Positions 1 through 9,105 of a stretch of 64,000 bases of DNA are shown here, piece after piece (the first letter of the stretch is position 1; each line of letters starts with the position of its first letter). This DNA is from Spirosoma aureum (GTDB lineage: Bacteria; Bacteroidota; Bacteroidia; Cytophagales; Spirosomataceae), in contig NZ_CP050063.1 of the NCBI RefSeq assembly GCF_011604685.1, forward strand, positions 6,613,001 through 6,677,000. Direction: 5' to 3'. The position numbers were made by a program, and so were the translations under genes. The notes under the pieces are model-generated. The model did not search any database and had not been told where the DNA came from. It was given only the letters and a program-made list of their open reading frames with translations.

Positions 1-33
1 TTCAATAGGTTACTCACTAACCATTCAAACGTT

Positions 34-1128
34 ATGAATGCAGAAACAGGAAAAACTGCTCTGATTACAGGTGCCTCTAGCGGAATCGGCCAGGAATTGG
101 CCAAACTTTTTGCTCAGGATGGCTATAATTTAGTGCTGGTCGCTCGTAGCGACGATACACTGGATCGGCTGGCAGATGTGTTCAAAAGCAATTATGGTAC
201 CCAACAAGTAACCGTCATTAAAAAAGACCTGGCTGAAGAAGATGCCGCACAGGATGTCTACAATCAGGTAAAGGCCAAGGGCATAACGGTCAATGTGCTG
301 GTCAATGATGCCGGTGTGGGGTTGTATGGCCTGTTTGCTACGGATACGGACTGGGAACGCGAAAAAGCCATGATTCACCTCAACGTGCTGTCACTTACCC
401 AGATGACCAAGTTGTTTCTGTACGATATGCTGGCTCGCAACGAGGGCAAAATTCTGAACCTTGCTTCGCTCCTATCCATTACGCCTACGCCCCTAATGGC
501 CGTCTATGCCGGAACCAAGGCGTATGTGTATAACTTCACTCAGTCGTTGGTCAATGAGTTAAAAGACACGAATGTGACCATTACGGCTCTGTTACCAAAC
601 GCTACAGACACGGACTTTTTCCATAAAGCGGGTGCTGAAAATACGAAGGTCACCGACGAAGTGCAGGACCCTGTCATGGTGGCCAAAGATGGTTATGAAG
701 CATTGATGGCTGGTAAAGCTAAAGTTGTTCCGGGTGGCTTGAAAAACAAATCGTATGAGGTACTGGCCTATGTTGCTCCTCAGGAAGCCCTTGCTTCGCT
801 CATGCACGGTAAAATGTCGCAAAAACCACAGCCGGAGAATCAGAACGAGAAGTCATCAGCTTTGGCCTGGGGAATTGGCTTCGGCATAGCAGTACTGGCC
901 GGTATTGCTTTAGGAGTAGCCTATAACAATACAAGCGCCGTCGACAGAGCACGCTACCGGTACAAGGCCAAATCTGCGGGCAATGCCTTGTCTGATGCAT
1001 TATCGTCGGTATCCGATAGCCTGTCATCCGTTCTAGACTCCGTCGTTGATGTTTATCAGACGGCCAGATCAAAGGCAGAACAACTTGTCCCCAGGGAGGA
1101 AGAAGTAGAAGATGAGGTCGCTGCATAA
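34..1128 (+). CDS. SDR family oxidoreductase with membrane segment and C-terminal tail
   Basis: This is a short-chain dehydrogenase of the classical type, expected to use NAD(P)(H); its substrate cannot be read from the sequence. The Rossmann glycine motif TGASSGIG lies at residues 12-19. The structural NNAG motif is NDAG at 91-94. The catalytic set appears as N117, S145, Y158 and K162 (YAGTK). The SDR fold ends near residue 250. After it come a linker, one hydrophobic segment (about 276-296) and a Ser/Ala-rich, then acidic, tail to residue 364. Most classical SDRs are about 250 residues, so roughly 110 residues are extra. The protein is probably anchored in the inner membrane with the catalytic domain in the cytoplasm (inferred). 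Family assignment is firm; the role is unknown. Confidence 0.9.
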   Translation: MNAETGKTALITGASSGIGQELAKLFAQDGYNLVLVARSDDTLDRLADVFKSNYGTQQVTVIKKDLAEEDAAQDVYNQVKAKGITVNVLVNDAGVGLYGLFATDTDWEREKAMIHLNVLSLTQMTKLFLYDMLARNEGKILNLASLLSITPTPLMAVYAGTKAYVYNFTQSLVNELKDTNVTITALLPNATDTDFFHKAGAENTKVTDEVQDPVMVAKDGYEALMAGKAKVVPGGLKNKSYEVLAYVAPQEALASLMHGKMSQKPQPENQNEKSSALAWGIGFGIAVLAGIALGVAYNNTSAVDRARYRYKAKSAGNALSDALSSVSDSLSSVLDSVVDVYQTARSKAEQLVPREEEVEDEVAA

Positions 1129-1216
1129 ACCCTAGGCAGTTTCAATGAAGCATTCCCTGCTTTCTGAGTACAAATTCTGTTAACCGGATCAATCCAGCAC
1201 TTTTTTAATTCGCCAG

Positions 1217-1278
1217 GCAGTCAGGTACGCAAGTAATTAAGCTGTCAACTGAATTATCAGTTTTGTGAACCTGACTGC
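1217..1278. repeat. Nested inverted repeats upstream of the TspO-like gene
   Basis: Ten-base arms GCAGTCAGGT (1217-1226) and ACCTGACTGC (1269-1278) are perfectly complementary. They enclose a second hairpin, AACTGA/TCAGTT (1247-1252 and 1257-1262), with a 4-base loop. The structure lies 34 bases before the start of the next gene. It could be a leader structure or an operator; no T-tract follows, so a terminator is unlikely. Confidence 0.45.
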
Positions 1279-1312
1279 TTGCTGTGCTTTGTGTTCCTAA
1301 TAAAACTCTGTT

Positions 1313-2263
1313 ATGAAAAATTCATCGTTTTGGCGTATTGCCACTGCCGCCTTCGCGGTTGGCAGTATTCTTTACACAACACTATCAAGCAGTAAATCCC
1401 GTCAGCAGAGTCGGGAACGCCAGCAGGATAATCCCGATGGCTCAGAATATGAGTACGACGTTCCGGTCGAATATCAGGATGTCTTCGAGAAAAATATGAT
1501 CGTTCCGGCAGGCTGGGCTTTTGGTGTCGTCTGGTCAACGATTTATTCAGGATTAGGTGCTCTTCTTGTTCATCAGGCGTTACCTTCACAGGAACATAAT
1601 CCCCGCTACACGAAAGCACTCCCGTGGTGGTTATCCAGCTGGACGCTTAATGCCCTTTTCGGTCGTTTTTTTTCGCAGAACGATCCGCAAAGCATCGTTA
1701 TCTCCGATCTGATTACTAAGTTCAATTTGCCCGCTGCATTAGCCCTCCACCACAGTCTGGAGATCGGCAAAACGGATGTACCTGTTCCTGAAAAATACCT
1801 TCGTATTCCCGTAAGCCTTTATGCAGGCTGGCTGACAGCGGCTACGGTTGTTGGCACTCCGAATACATTGTTGACCATCGGCGGATGGAAGCCTGATGAA
1901 GAACGGGATGAACCAATTGCCGCTGGCATTTTAAGCGCCACAGCCGGAGCAGGTTACCTCATTGCCAGACGACTCAACGACCCATGGTATATGGTACCAT
2001 TTGTAGCTGGTTTCGGTGGCATTGCCACTCGCCAATGGAACAAACAACCAGTTGTTGGCTGGGCAGCTGCGTGCCTCGCAGCCGCTTATGTAGGCTTATT
2101 AGCGTACTGGCTCCCGAAAGGCAAGTTTCATGATTATGGTCGAATCGTTGTTCACGATGCTGAAGCCGAAGTAATTGCGGAACAGATCGAAACGTCAGAA
2201 CCGCACCAGGCCGAAATTGTACGGGAACGGATGAAACCCATAGAAGCAGAAAGTCTGGATTAG
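1313..2263 (+). CDS. TspO/MBR-like polytopic membrane protein
   Basis: This 316-residue protein has an N-terminal hydrophobic segment (about 6-24), a charged linker and several membrane helices between about 64 and 255, ending in an acidic cytoplasmic-looking tail. The first helix of the core carries P65, W68, F70, W74 and Y78 in the spacing seen at the start of TspO/tryptophan-rich sensory proteins, and WWLSSW/AGWL motifs follow. TspO proteins bind tetrapyrroles and other hydrophobic ligands, but this protein is about twice the usual TspO length and more divergent, so ligand binding is inference. A terminator hairpin follows immediately. It could instead be an unrelated Bacteroidota-specific membrane family. 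Confidence 0.6.
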   Translation: MKNSSFWRIATAAFAVGSILYTTLSSSKSRQQSRERQQDNPDGSEYEYDVPVEYQDVFEKNMIVPAGWAFGVVWSTIYSGLGALLVHQALPSQEHNPRYTKALPWWLSSWTLNALFGRFFSQNDPQSIVISDLITKFNLPAALALHHSLEIGKTDVPVPEKYLRIPVSLYAGWLTAATVVGTPNTLLTIGGWKPDEERDEPIAAGILSATAGAGYLIARRLNDPWYMVPFVAGFGGIATRQWNKQPVVGWAAACLAAAYVGLLAYWLPKGKFHDYGRIVVHDAEAEVIAEQIETSEPHQAEIVRERMKPIEAESLD

Positions 2264-2281
2264 TCAATAAAAAACGAATGG

Positions 2282-2320
2282 AAAGCCGCTTTGTGAAAAC
2301 AGGGCGGCTTTTGGTTTTAT
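2282..2320 (+). terminator. Intrinsic terminator after the TspO-like gene
   Basis: Perfect 8-bp stem AAAGCCGC (2282-2289) / GCGGCTTT (2304-2311) followed by a T-rich run. It starts 18 bases after the stop codon. Confidence 0.75.
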
Positions 2321-2329
2321 TGGCCTATT

Positions 2330-2357
2330 CTTGCCATTTTGTCTCTTTATTGGCAAG
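2330..2357. promoter_or_regulatory. Inverted repeat upstream of clpB
   Basis: Arms CTTGCCA (2330-2336) and TGGCAAG (2351-2357) are perfectly complementary with a 14-base spacer, about 100 bases before the clpB start. Heat-shock operators such as CIRCE and HAIR are also spaced inverted repeats, but this sequence matches neither consensus. A role in clpB control is a guess. Confidence 0.3.
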
Positions 2358-2454
2358 AAACAGGGTTTTCTCCGCCAAAATGTCCGAAAATAACACCTCG
2401 GCCCGTGATTTGTTAACGTATAGGCATACAGTAGCAACCTAACCTGATACTGAC

Positions 2455-5076
2455 ATGGACTTTAAAAATTACACCGTAAAAGCACAGGAGGTCGTTCAGA
2501 AGGCATCGGAGATTGCCCTCGGCAACGGTCAGCAAGCCATCGAAACGGGGCATCTGCTCCAGGCTATTCTTTCAGAAGACGAAAACGTTATTGGTTTCAT
2601 TGCCAAAAAGCTTGACATCAATTTACCCAATACAAGTAGTGCCTTACAGGCCATTCTGACCACATATCCTAAAGTTTCTGGCGGTAATGGTAGTGTGTAC
2701 CTCAGTAATGACACAGCTGCGGCACTGGCCAAAGCCAGCAACTACACCAAAGAATTTGGCGACGAATTCGTGAGCGTTGAGTTGATGTTACTTGGTCTTA
2801 TGGGAGGGAAGGATCAAATTGCAACCTTATTGAAAGATGCCGGTTTCAGCGAAAAACAAACGAAAGCGGCCATTAACGAACTTAGAAAAGGAAATTCCGT
2901 GAAAAATCAAAACGCCGAGGCAACGTACCAATCGCTCGAACGGTACAGCGTTAACCTGAACGAACGCGCCCGTATGGGTAAGATCGATCCGGTGATTGGC
3001 CGAGACGAAGAAATCCGGCGTGTGCTCCAGATTCTGAGCCGCCGGACCAAAAACAACCCGATTCTGCTCGGTGAGCCGGGCGTCGGTAAAACCGCCATTG
3101 TTGAAGGGTTGGCCCAACGCATCGTATCGGGCGACGTTCCTGAAAACCTGAAATCGAAAACACTCGTCTCGCTCGACATGGGTCTGCTTATTGCGGGTGC
3201 CAAATATAAAGGCGAGTTTGAAGAACGGCTAAAATCCGTCATCAAAGAAGTAACCGACTCAGATGGACAGATTATTCTCTTCATCGACGAAATCCATACG
3301 CTCATTGGCGCGGGTGCCGGTGGAGAAGGCGCTATGGACGCAGCCAACCTCCTGAAACCCGCTCTGTCGCGTGGTGAACTCCATACCATTGGGGCAACAA
3401 CGCTCAAAGAATACCAGAAATACATCGAGAAAGACAAAGCACTCGAACGACGGTTCCAGGCCGTACTGGTCGATGAACCCGACATGCCCGACGCTATTTC
3501 TATTCTTCGCGGTATCAAGGAAAAATACGAACTACACCACGGTGTTCGGATCAAAGACGACGCGGTCATTGCTGCCGTTGAACTTTCGACTCGCTACATT
3601 ACTGACCGTTTTCTGCCCGACAAAGCCATAGACCTCATGGACGAAGCGGCCGCTAAACTTCGGCTCGAAATGGACTCTGTTCCCGAAGAGCTTGACGAGT
3701 TGAATCGGCGCATCATGCAATTGGAAATTGAGCGGGAAGCTATTCGCCGTGAAAACGACAGAGAGAAAGAAACGCTGCTCAATAAGCAGATTGAAGACCT
3801 CAGCGAACAGCGTAACAGTCTAAAAGCCAAGTGGGAAACCGAAAAAGCGTCGGTAAACGAAAGTCGTACGTTAAAAGAACAGCTCGATAAACTGCGCCTT
3901 GAAGCCGAACAGGCCGAACGTGCAGGCGATTATGGTAAAGTAGCCGAAATTCGCTACGGACGCATTCCTGAGATCGAAACGAAACTAAATGTGCTCACTA
4001 AAGAGGGCACAGATAACGGTTCGTCGGATCGCATGATGCAGGAAGAAGTTACTGCTGAAGATATTGCCGAAGTTGTTGCCAAATGGACAGGCATTCCGGT
4101 TTCGAAGATGCTGCAAAGCGATCGCGAGAAATTGCTCAGTCTCGAAAAAGAACTCGGAAAGCGTGTAGCTGGTCAGACCGAAGCTATTGAAGTGGTTGCC
4201 GACGCGGTGCGTCGAAGCCGGGCAGGTATGCAGGACCCCAAACGTCCGATCGGTTCATTTATCTTCCTCGGTACAACGGGCGTTGGTAAGACGGAAGTTG
4301 CCCGGACCCTGGCCGAGTACCTGTTCAATGACGAGAATGCAATGATCCGGATCGATATGTCGGAATATCAGGAGCGCCATGCCGTAAGCCGGTTGATTGG
4401 AGCCCCTCCGGGATACGTGGGTTACGACGAAGGTGGTCAACTGACCGAGGCAGTCCGTCGGAAACCCTATTCAGTTGTATTGCTTGACGAGATCGAAAAA
4501 GCGCATCCTGATGTCTGGAACATTCTGTTGCAAGTGCTCGACGAGGGTCGTCTGACCGACAATAAAGGTCGCGTGGCCAACTTCAAGAACACGATCATCA
4601 TCATGACTTCTAACATTGGTAGCCATTTGATTCAGGAGAAATTCGCCGAAGATGAAGGCTGGAATCACTCACTGGTGCTGGAAGAAGCCAAGTCGGCAGT
4701 TATGGACTTATTGCGGCAAACCATCCGGCCTGAGTTTCTGAACCGGATTGACGAGATCGTGATGTTCGAGCCCCTAACGAAGCAGAATATTCGCAAGATT
4801 GTGGACATCCAGTTCAACGTGATCAGGAAACGCCTGGCCGAAAACGGTGTTCAACTCGATGCCACCGACGAAGCGCTTAACAAGCTTGCCGAAGAAGGGT
4901 TCGATCCGCAGTTTGGTGCCCGACCACTGAAGCGTGTTTTGCAACGCCGGGTGCTCAACGAACTTTCGAAAGCAATCCTGTCGGGTGAAGTAAAAAAAGA
5001 ATCCGTTGTGCTGATGGAATTGAATCACGAGGGCGAGATTGCCTTCACCAATCTGGACGCGGAAATAGAATTATAA
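2455..5076 (+). CDS. clpB: ATP-dependent disaggregase ClpB
   Basis: ClpB is the Hsp100 chaperone that pulls polypeptides out of aggregates together with DnaK. At 873 residues it has the usual full length. The Clp N-domain covers about 1-145. The first AAA+ domain has Walker A GEPGVGKT at 206-213 and Walker B LFIDEIHT. The middle coiled-coil (about 410-540, with runs such as [16 protein letters not shown]) is what separates ClpB from ClpA/ClpC. The second AAA+ domain has Walker A GTTGVGKT at 606-613 and [12 protein letters not shown]. The C-terminal D2-small domain is complete. It appears to be transcribed alone, since terminators lie on both sides. Assignment is certain. Confidence 0.99.
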   Translation: MDFKNYTVKAQEVVQKASEIALGNGQQAIETGHLLQAILSEDENVIGFIAKKLDINLPNTSSALQAILTTYPKVSGGNGSVYLSNDTAAALAKASNYTKEFGDEFVSVELMLLGLMGGKDQIATLLKDAGFSEKQTKAAINELRKGNSVKNQNAEATYQSLERYSVNLNERARMGKIDPVIGRDEEIRRVLQILSRRTKNNPILLGEPGVGKTAIVEGLAQRIVSGDVPENLKSKTLVSLDMGLLIAGAKYKGEFEERLKSVIKEVTDSDGQIILFIDEIHTLIGAGAGGEGAMDAANLLKPALSRGELHTIGATTLKEYQKYIEKDKALERRFQAVLVDEPDMPDAISILRGIKEKYELHHGVRIKDDAVIAAVELSTRYITDRFLPDKAIDLMDEAAAKLRLEMDSVPEELDELNRRIMQLEIEREAIRRENDREKETLLNKQIEDLSEQRNSLKAKWETEKASVNESRTLKEQLDKLRLEAEQAERAGDYGKVAEIRYGRIPEIETKLNVLTKEGTDNGSSDRMMQEEVTAEDIAEVVAKWTGIPVSKMLQSDREKLLSLEKELGKRVAGQTEAIEVVADAVRRSRAGMQDPKRPIGSFIFLGTTGVGKTEVARTLAEYLFNDENAMIRIDMSEYQERHAVSRLIGAPPGYVGYDEGGQLTEAVRRKPYSVVLLDEIEKAHPDVWNILLQVLDEGRLTDNKGRVANFKNTIIIMTSNIGSHLIQEKFAEDEGWNHSLVLEEAKSAVMDLLRQTIRPEFLNRIDEIVMFEPLTKQNIRKIVDIQFNVIRKRLAENGVQLDATDEALNKLAEEGFDPQFGARPLKRVLQRRVLNELSKAILSGEVKKESVVLMELNHEGEIAFTNLDAEIEL

Positions 5077-5101
5077 GAGTAGGTTTATTGTCCAGGGCAA
5101 A

Positions 5102-5138
5102 ACGCCCGGCTGCCCAGAGGTAGCCGGGCGTTTTTGTT
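5102..5138 (+). terminator. Intrinsic terminator of clpB
   Basis: Ten-bp perfect stem ACGCCCGGCT (5102-5111) / AGCCGGGCGT (5122-5131), 10-base loop, then TTTTGTTT. It lies 25 bases after the clpB stop. Confidence 0.9.
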
Positions 5139-5146
5139 TACTTTTG
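5139..5146 (+). promoter_or_regulatory. Bacteroidota -7 element TACTTTTG
   Basis: Exact match to TAnnTTTG, the -7 element of the Bacteroidota housekeeping sigma factor, 20 bases before the start of the broken DUF4160 gene and directly after the clpB terminator. No clear -33 TTTG was found. Confidence 0.5.
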
Positions 5147-5165
5147 CGAAAACACAACCGTAACT

Positions 5166-5402
5166 ATGCCCGAAATCAGTCGCTTCTTTGGCATCATTAT
5201 TTACATGTATGCTAAAGACCATTTACCTCTTCATTTTAATGCTGAATACAATGGAGAGGAAGCAATGTTTGCCATTGAAAGTGGTGAAATTATTATTGGC
5301 AGTTTACCAAAGTAGCCTACTCGCTTAGTTCAGGCATGGGTAGAATTGTACCGCGACGAACTGATAGATAACTATAATCTGAAAGCAAAAAGCACCCCTC
5401 AG
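5166..5402 (+). pseudogene. DUF4160 gene interrupted by an in-frame TAG
   Basis: The reading frame starts MPEISRFFGIIIYMYAKDHL and runs to a TAG at 5313-5315 after GSLPK. The same frame then continues with PTRLVQAWVELYRDELIDNYNL, which is the C-terminal half of the DUF4160 family (typically MPxISxFyGIxIxMyxxDHxPPHFH at the start and a LVxxWxExHxxEL helix at the end). The intact family is about 75-90 residues; here only 49 residues precede the stop. A single base change at one codon would explain it. DUF4160 genes are often paired with DUF2442 in a presumed toxin-antitoxin-like pair; no partner is next to it here. A sequencing error cannot be excluded. Confidence 0.7.
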
Positions 5403-5412
5403 GAGTGCTTTT
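5388..5412. terminator. Bidirectional terminator between converging genes
   Basis: Stem AAAAGCAC (5388-5395) / GTGCTTTT (5405-5412) with runs of T on either strand. It serves the DUF4160 remnant on the plus strand and the Bax-inhibitor-like gene on the minus strand. Confidence 0.8.
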
Positions 5413-5434
5413 CTGCTTTTATAACAATATTAAC

Positions 5435-6154
5435 TTACCGCCGACGCCCGAACAGGCGTAGCATGTAGAGAAACATATTGATAAAATCCAGATAGAGCCG
5501 CAGCGCCCCCATGATGGCTTCTTTTCGATCTTCGTCAGTGCCCACGTTGCCAATAATGTTCATTTCTTTGATCTTCTGGGTGTCATAAGCGGTCAGCCCA
5601 ACGAAGATCAGAACACCAGCATACGTAGCAATCCAATAAAGCGTTTCGTTCTGCCAGAACAGGTTCACAACCGAAGCAATGATCAAACCGATCAGGGCCA
5701 TCATCAGAAAGCCACCCCAGGATGTCAGATCGCGTTTGGTGAAATAACCATAAGCACTCATTGCCCCAAATGTTCCGGCCGTCACGAAGAAGGTAGATGC
5801 AATCGAACCACCCGTATAAAGCAGGAAGATACACGATAGCGTTAAACCGTTCATAACGGCATAACCCAGAAACATAGCCATCGCCATTTGGGCCGAAACG
5901 CGCTGCACAGCCGCCGACAGATACATAACCAGCAGCACCTCGCCAATCAGTAACCCATAGAAAACCAGTCGGTTACCGAAAATCAATTCAAGAACGGCGG
6001 GCGAACTAGCCACCCAAATCGAAATGGTTGCTGTAACCAGTAACGCTACGGTCATCCAGCCATAGACCTGGGTCATGAAAGCAGCCTGCTCCTGTTTAAT
6101 CTGCTCGGCTGTTAGAGAAGGGTGGTGCTGTTCAGGATAGGATTGAGACTCCAT
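5435..6154 (-). CDS. Bax inhibitor-1/YccA family membrane protein
   Basis: This 239-residue protein has a short hydrophilic N-terminus followed by seven closely packed hydrophobic segments, the layout of the BI-1/YccA family. Family marks include FMTQVYGWMTVALLVTA near residue 27, a GLTLS...F region in the middle, and the C-terminal block GALRLYLDFINMFLYMLRLFG, which matches the family end (LxLYLDxINLFLxLLRLxG). Members are inner-membrane proteins with calcium-leak-like activity or, for YccA, modulate FtsH. It is a single-gene unit on the minus strand. Family is confident; the cellular role in this organism is not known. Confidence 0.95.
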   Translation of the reverse strand: MESQSYPEQHHPSLTAEQIKQEQAAFMTQVYGWMTVALLVTATISIWVASSPAVLELIFGNRLVFYGLLIGEVLLVMYLSAAVQRVSAQMAMAMFLGYAVMNGLTLSCIFLLYTGGSIASTFFVTAGTFGAMSAYGYFTKRDLTSWGGFLMMALIGLIIASVVNLFWQNETLYWIATYAGVLIFVGLTAYDTQKIKEMNIIGNVGTDEDRKEAIMGALRLYLDFINMFLYMLRLFGRRR

Positions 6155-6296
6155 AGTGAATTTATTGGTTTAGGTCAGAAAGTAAATTAATCGTCACGAT
6201 ATAAGCAAGTTGGCAGGCTTCCTGAGACTGAAAGTAGAAGTATTCCTGGCTTTCCGGAACACTTTGAACTTCAGGTCAATTGTCCCAGACCAGCAT

Positions 6297-6326
6297 AAAA
6301 AAGCCGGAACTTCAGTAGCTCCGGCT
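6297..6326 (-). terminator. Minus-strand terminator of the zinc metallopeptidase gene
   Basis: Seven-bp stem AGCCGGA (6302-6308) / TCCGGCT (6320-6326); read on the minus strand it is followed by a run of six T. It lies about 43 bases beyond the stop codon of the gene at 6369-7226. Confidence 0.8.
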
Positions 6327-6368
6327 CATACTAACTATAACTTAATGGCTTAAATACCAGGCTTTAAC

Positions 6369-7226
6369 TTATTGTAAATTAGCATCTTCACGGCTGTTGA
6401 AGGTATCGCCCTGATTAATGTCTCCGGTCTTCAACCCTTTTTTGAACCAGTATACACGCTGTGCAGAACTGCCATGCGTAAAGGCATCAGGAACCACACG
6501 CCCCTGGGTCTGCTCCTGAATGCGGTCGTCGCCAATGGCGTTGGCCGCAGTTAAGGCTTCTTCAACATCACCCTGCTCAAAATCAAAGCTCTTTCCCTGC
6601 GCATGATGCGCCCATACACCCGCAAAAAAATCAGCCTGTAACTCAAGCCGAACGGATACTTTATTGTACTCCCGTTCACTTAACCGCTCACGAAGCGCAT
6701 CGACTTTATCCATAACACCCAACTGTTTTTGCACATGGTGACCGACCTCATGGGCCACAACGTAAGCCATTGCAAAATCGCCGGGAGCGCCGAAACGTTT
6801 ACTGAGCTCATCGTAAAATGACAGATCGATATAAAGCTTCTGGTCACCCGGACAGTAAAACGGGCCTGATGATTCCGAAGCCGTACCACAACCCGATTGG
6901 GTCATTTGCCGGAACATTACCAGCGTTGGTTTCCGATACTGTGCTCCCTGATCGGCAAACAATTTCGTCCAGATATCTTCCGTACTACCCAGTACTTTCC
7001 GCGTAAAACTGGCTGCATCGTCGTCGGGCTGCGGACCAGATGGAGCCTGGGCTGCTTGCTGACTGGGCGAACTTTGATTCAGGATTTCCGACGGATCTCC
7101 ACCAAGGAGCATGACAATAACGGCAATAACAACGGTGCCGATACCACCGCCCACCAGCAATCCGCCACCACCTCCTCCGCGTCGATCTTCGACGTTATCA
7201 CTTTCTCTTTGTCCTAACCAACGCAT
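6369..7226 (-). CDS. Neutral zinc metallopeptidase, YpfJ/KPN_02809 family
   Basis: The 285-residue protein starts MRWLGQRESDNVEDRRGGGGGG, the typical start of this family. One membrane segment follows (about 22-42), then a low-complexity Ser/Gln/Pro linker. The catalytic domain carries the zinc motif HEVGHH at 159-164, within VVAHEVGHHVQ. Further conserved blocks are GSGPFYCPxDxxxYxD-like residues (SSGPFYCPGDQKLYIDLSFY), LELQADFFAGVWAHH (the third zinc ligand region, E-L-Q-A-D) and HGSSAQRVYWFKKG at the end. It is probably membrane-anchored with the peptidase domain outside the cytoplasm. Substrates are unknown for the family. Confidence 0.95.
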   Translation of the reverse strand: MRWLGQRESDNVEDRRGGGGGGLLVGGGIGTVVIAVIVMLLGGDPSEILNQSSPSQQAAQAPSGPQPDDDAASFTRKVLGSTEDIWTKLFADQGAQYRKPTLVMFRQMTQSGCGTASESSGPFYCPGDQKLYIDLSFYDELSKRFGAPGDFAMAYVVAHEVGHHVQKQLGVMDKVDALRERLSEREYNKVSVRLELQADFFAGVWAHHAQGKSFDFEQGDVEEALTAANAIGDDRIQEQTQGRVVPDAFTHGSSAQRVYWFKKGLKTGDINQGDTFNSREDANLQ

Positions 7227-7334
7227 GGCTGATAATTAATTTTAAGTAAAAAAACGGCTACGATGTTTATATAACTCCAAAGTAAGCAAATTGGCTTACG
7301 CCCATCCTAATTTTACTTATGCACCGTTACTTTA

Positions 7335-8405
7335 TTACTTTGGTTTTGCCCGCTCATACTGCGACGGCCAGATAATATCATCACCTAGTGCATGGGCAGC
7401 ATGAAGTGGAAAATACGGATCGCGGAGGAATTCGCGACCTAAAAGAACAAAATCGGCCTGCCCATTAGCAAGTATGGCCTCGGCCTGGTCAACGTGCGTA
7501 ATCAGGCCAACCGCAGCGGTCATAATACCGGCTTCCTGCTTCACTCGTTCGGCAAATTCTACCTGATAGCCAGGGCCTACCGGAATTTTCGCATGGGCAA
7601 CATTACCTCCGCTTGAACAATCGATAACATCTACCCCTTTGGTTTTCAGGACCGATGCCAGCGCTACGGAGTCATCGGCGGTCCAGCCGCCTTCAGTCCA
7701 TTCCGTTGCCGATATGCGAACGAAAAGAGGATATTCTTCTGGCCAGACAGCTTGTACTTGTTCAATCACCTGAAGCAACAAACGAATTCGGTTATCGAAC
7801 GAACCGCCGTATTCATCCGTTCGCTGATTACTCAAGGGCGACAGGAATTCGTGGAGCAGATAACCATGAGCTGCATGAATTTCGGCAACCTGAAAGCCAG
7901 CTTCCACGGCCCGGCGAGCAGCATCCTGAAAATCAATCAGCACGTTCTCAATACCTTCTTTAGTTAACGCTAACGGTCTTGGTTCGGCTTCTATGAAAGG
8001 AATAGAACTCGGTGCAACGGTTTCCCAGCCTCGCTCTTCGGCAGGCGGAATGGCTTTCCCGCCATCCCAGGGTCGATGATGGCTTGCCTTGCGTCCGGCA
8101 TGGGCTAGCTGAATACCGGCAATAGACCCATGCTGGTTTATGAACTGGGTTATTCGTTTCAGTCCTGCAATGTGGTCGTCTTTCCAGATACCCAGATCAT
8201 GTGGCGAAATACGACCTTCGGGCGAGACGGCCGTTGCTTCCGTAAAAATTAACGCAGCGCCACCTACAGCACGACTGCCCAGATGGACCAGGTGCCAGTC
8301 GTTGGCAAAGCCGTTTTCGCTGGAATACTGGCACATCGGCGAAACAACAATTCGATTTTTGAGCTGGATACTACGGATGGTGATCGGAGAAAAAAGAGCA
8401 GACAT
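7335..8405 (-). CDS. NADH:flavin oxidoreductase, old yellow enzyme (YqjM/NamA type)
   Basis: This 356-residue FMN enzyme reduces activated C=C bonds with NAD(P)H. It starts LFSPITIRSIQLKNRIVVSPMCQYS; the Cys and Tyr of MCQYS (C25, Y27) are the residues that mark the YqjM/thermophilic-like subclass. LAHAGRKAS follows, then HAAHGYLLHEFLSPLSNQR, which supplies the His pair that binds the substrate carbonyl, and DEYGGSFDNR. The length is normal for single-domain members. The start at 8405 is followed at once by family sequence. It is isolated from metabolic partners, so a general ene-reductase or quinone/xenobiotic reduction role is likely but not proven. Confidence 0.95.
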   Translation of the reverse strand: MSALFSPITIRSIQLKNRIVVSPMCQYSSENGFANDWHLVHLGSRAVGGAALIFTEATAVSPEGRISPHDLGIWKDDHIAGLKRITQFINQHGSIAGIQLAHAGRKASHHRPWDGGKAIPPAEERGWETVAPSSIPFIEAEPRPLALTKEGIENVLIDFQDAARRAVEAGFQVAEIHAAHGYLLHEFLSPLSNQRTDEYGGSFDNRIRLLLQVIEQVQAVWPEEYPLFVRISATEWTEGGWTADDSVALASVLKTKGVDVIDCSSGGNVAHAKIPVGPGYQVEFAERVKQEAGIMTAAVGLITHVDQAEAILANGQADFVLLGREFLRDPYFPLHAAHALGDDIIWPSQYERAKPK

Positions 8406-8701
8406 AGAGAGTAATGTAAAGTAAAGCAGGGTATTTGTACTGCCCGATTCACGGGCAGGAAACGCCTGTCTGCCTAAGCAACACGAAGCAAAGGGTCGTG
8501 GTTTTCAAGTTTGCTATTATTCGTCGATTTACACCGCTTATTGCCAGAGGTAATTTTGTCAACTTATTAAGCTAAATACGAACATTTGCCAGGTGAGTGT
8601 GTTGATTTTATAGAACAGGTGTTCAGTAGAATGACCTATCGTTTCAGACTTTATCCAGGCTCAGTACTGAACATCTGGAAATTTTAAACCGCTCAACGAT
8701 C

Positions 8702-8959
8702 ATGACAAAAGACCCGAAAATTGATCGGCGTGACGATGTTAAGCCGACCGAAGGTGAGCACAAATACGGTGACGTAGAATTTGCTGACCGAACCAACAAG
8801 AAGTATCCAATTGATACGCCCGAGCATGTCCGTGCGGCATGGAGTTATATCAATCACAAGGATAACGCGGCAAAATACGATGCCGACGAAGTGGATGTAA
8901 TTAAGGACCGGATTAAAAAAGCGGCAAAAAAACAGCACGTAACCATTGAGGACGAATAA
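8702..8959 (+). CDS. Small DUF6582-like protein
   Basis: An 85-residue, highly charged protein without signal peptide or membrane segment. The block KKYPIDTPEHVRAAWSYINHKDNAAKYDADEVDVIKDRIKKAAKK resembles the small DUF6582 family and the related stretch found in phage and plasmid proteins in which a folded helix pair contains YPIDxxxHvrAAwsyi. Function is not known. It is a single-gene unit: a TAnnTTTG match (TAATTTTG) occurs at 8551-8558, about 140 bases upstream, and a terminator lies just downstream. Gene reality is well supported by composition and spacing. Confidence 0.75.
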   Translation: MTKDPKIDRRDDVKPTEGEHKYGDVEFADRTNKKYPIDTPEHVRAAWSYINHKDNAAKYDADEVDVIKDRIKKAAKKQHVTIEDE

Positions 8960-8986
8960 ACTAAGTCAAACGTCCTACCAGAAAAC

Positions 8987-9020
8987 CCGTCAAATTCACC
9001 TAATTTGACGGATTTTCTAT
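8987..9020 (+). terminator. Intrinsic terminator
   Basis: Ten-bp perfect stem CCGTCAAATT (8987-8996) / AATTTGACGG (9002-9011) followed by ATTTTCTATTT, ending the small DUF6582-like gene. Confidence 0.75.
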
Positions 9021-9105
9021 TTAATAGCTACCAACCACAACTAACCGTTCCTGAGCAAAGCCCGTTTACAGGCCGTTCACCTTCCACCAATTCTACACAT
9101 CATCT

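Noticed and set aside
2907..3569. 220-codon antisense frame inside clpB
   Set aside because: It lies wholly opposite conserved AAA+ sequence and has a Ser/Arg-rich composition typical of the reverse of a GC-biased coding strand.
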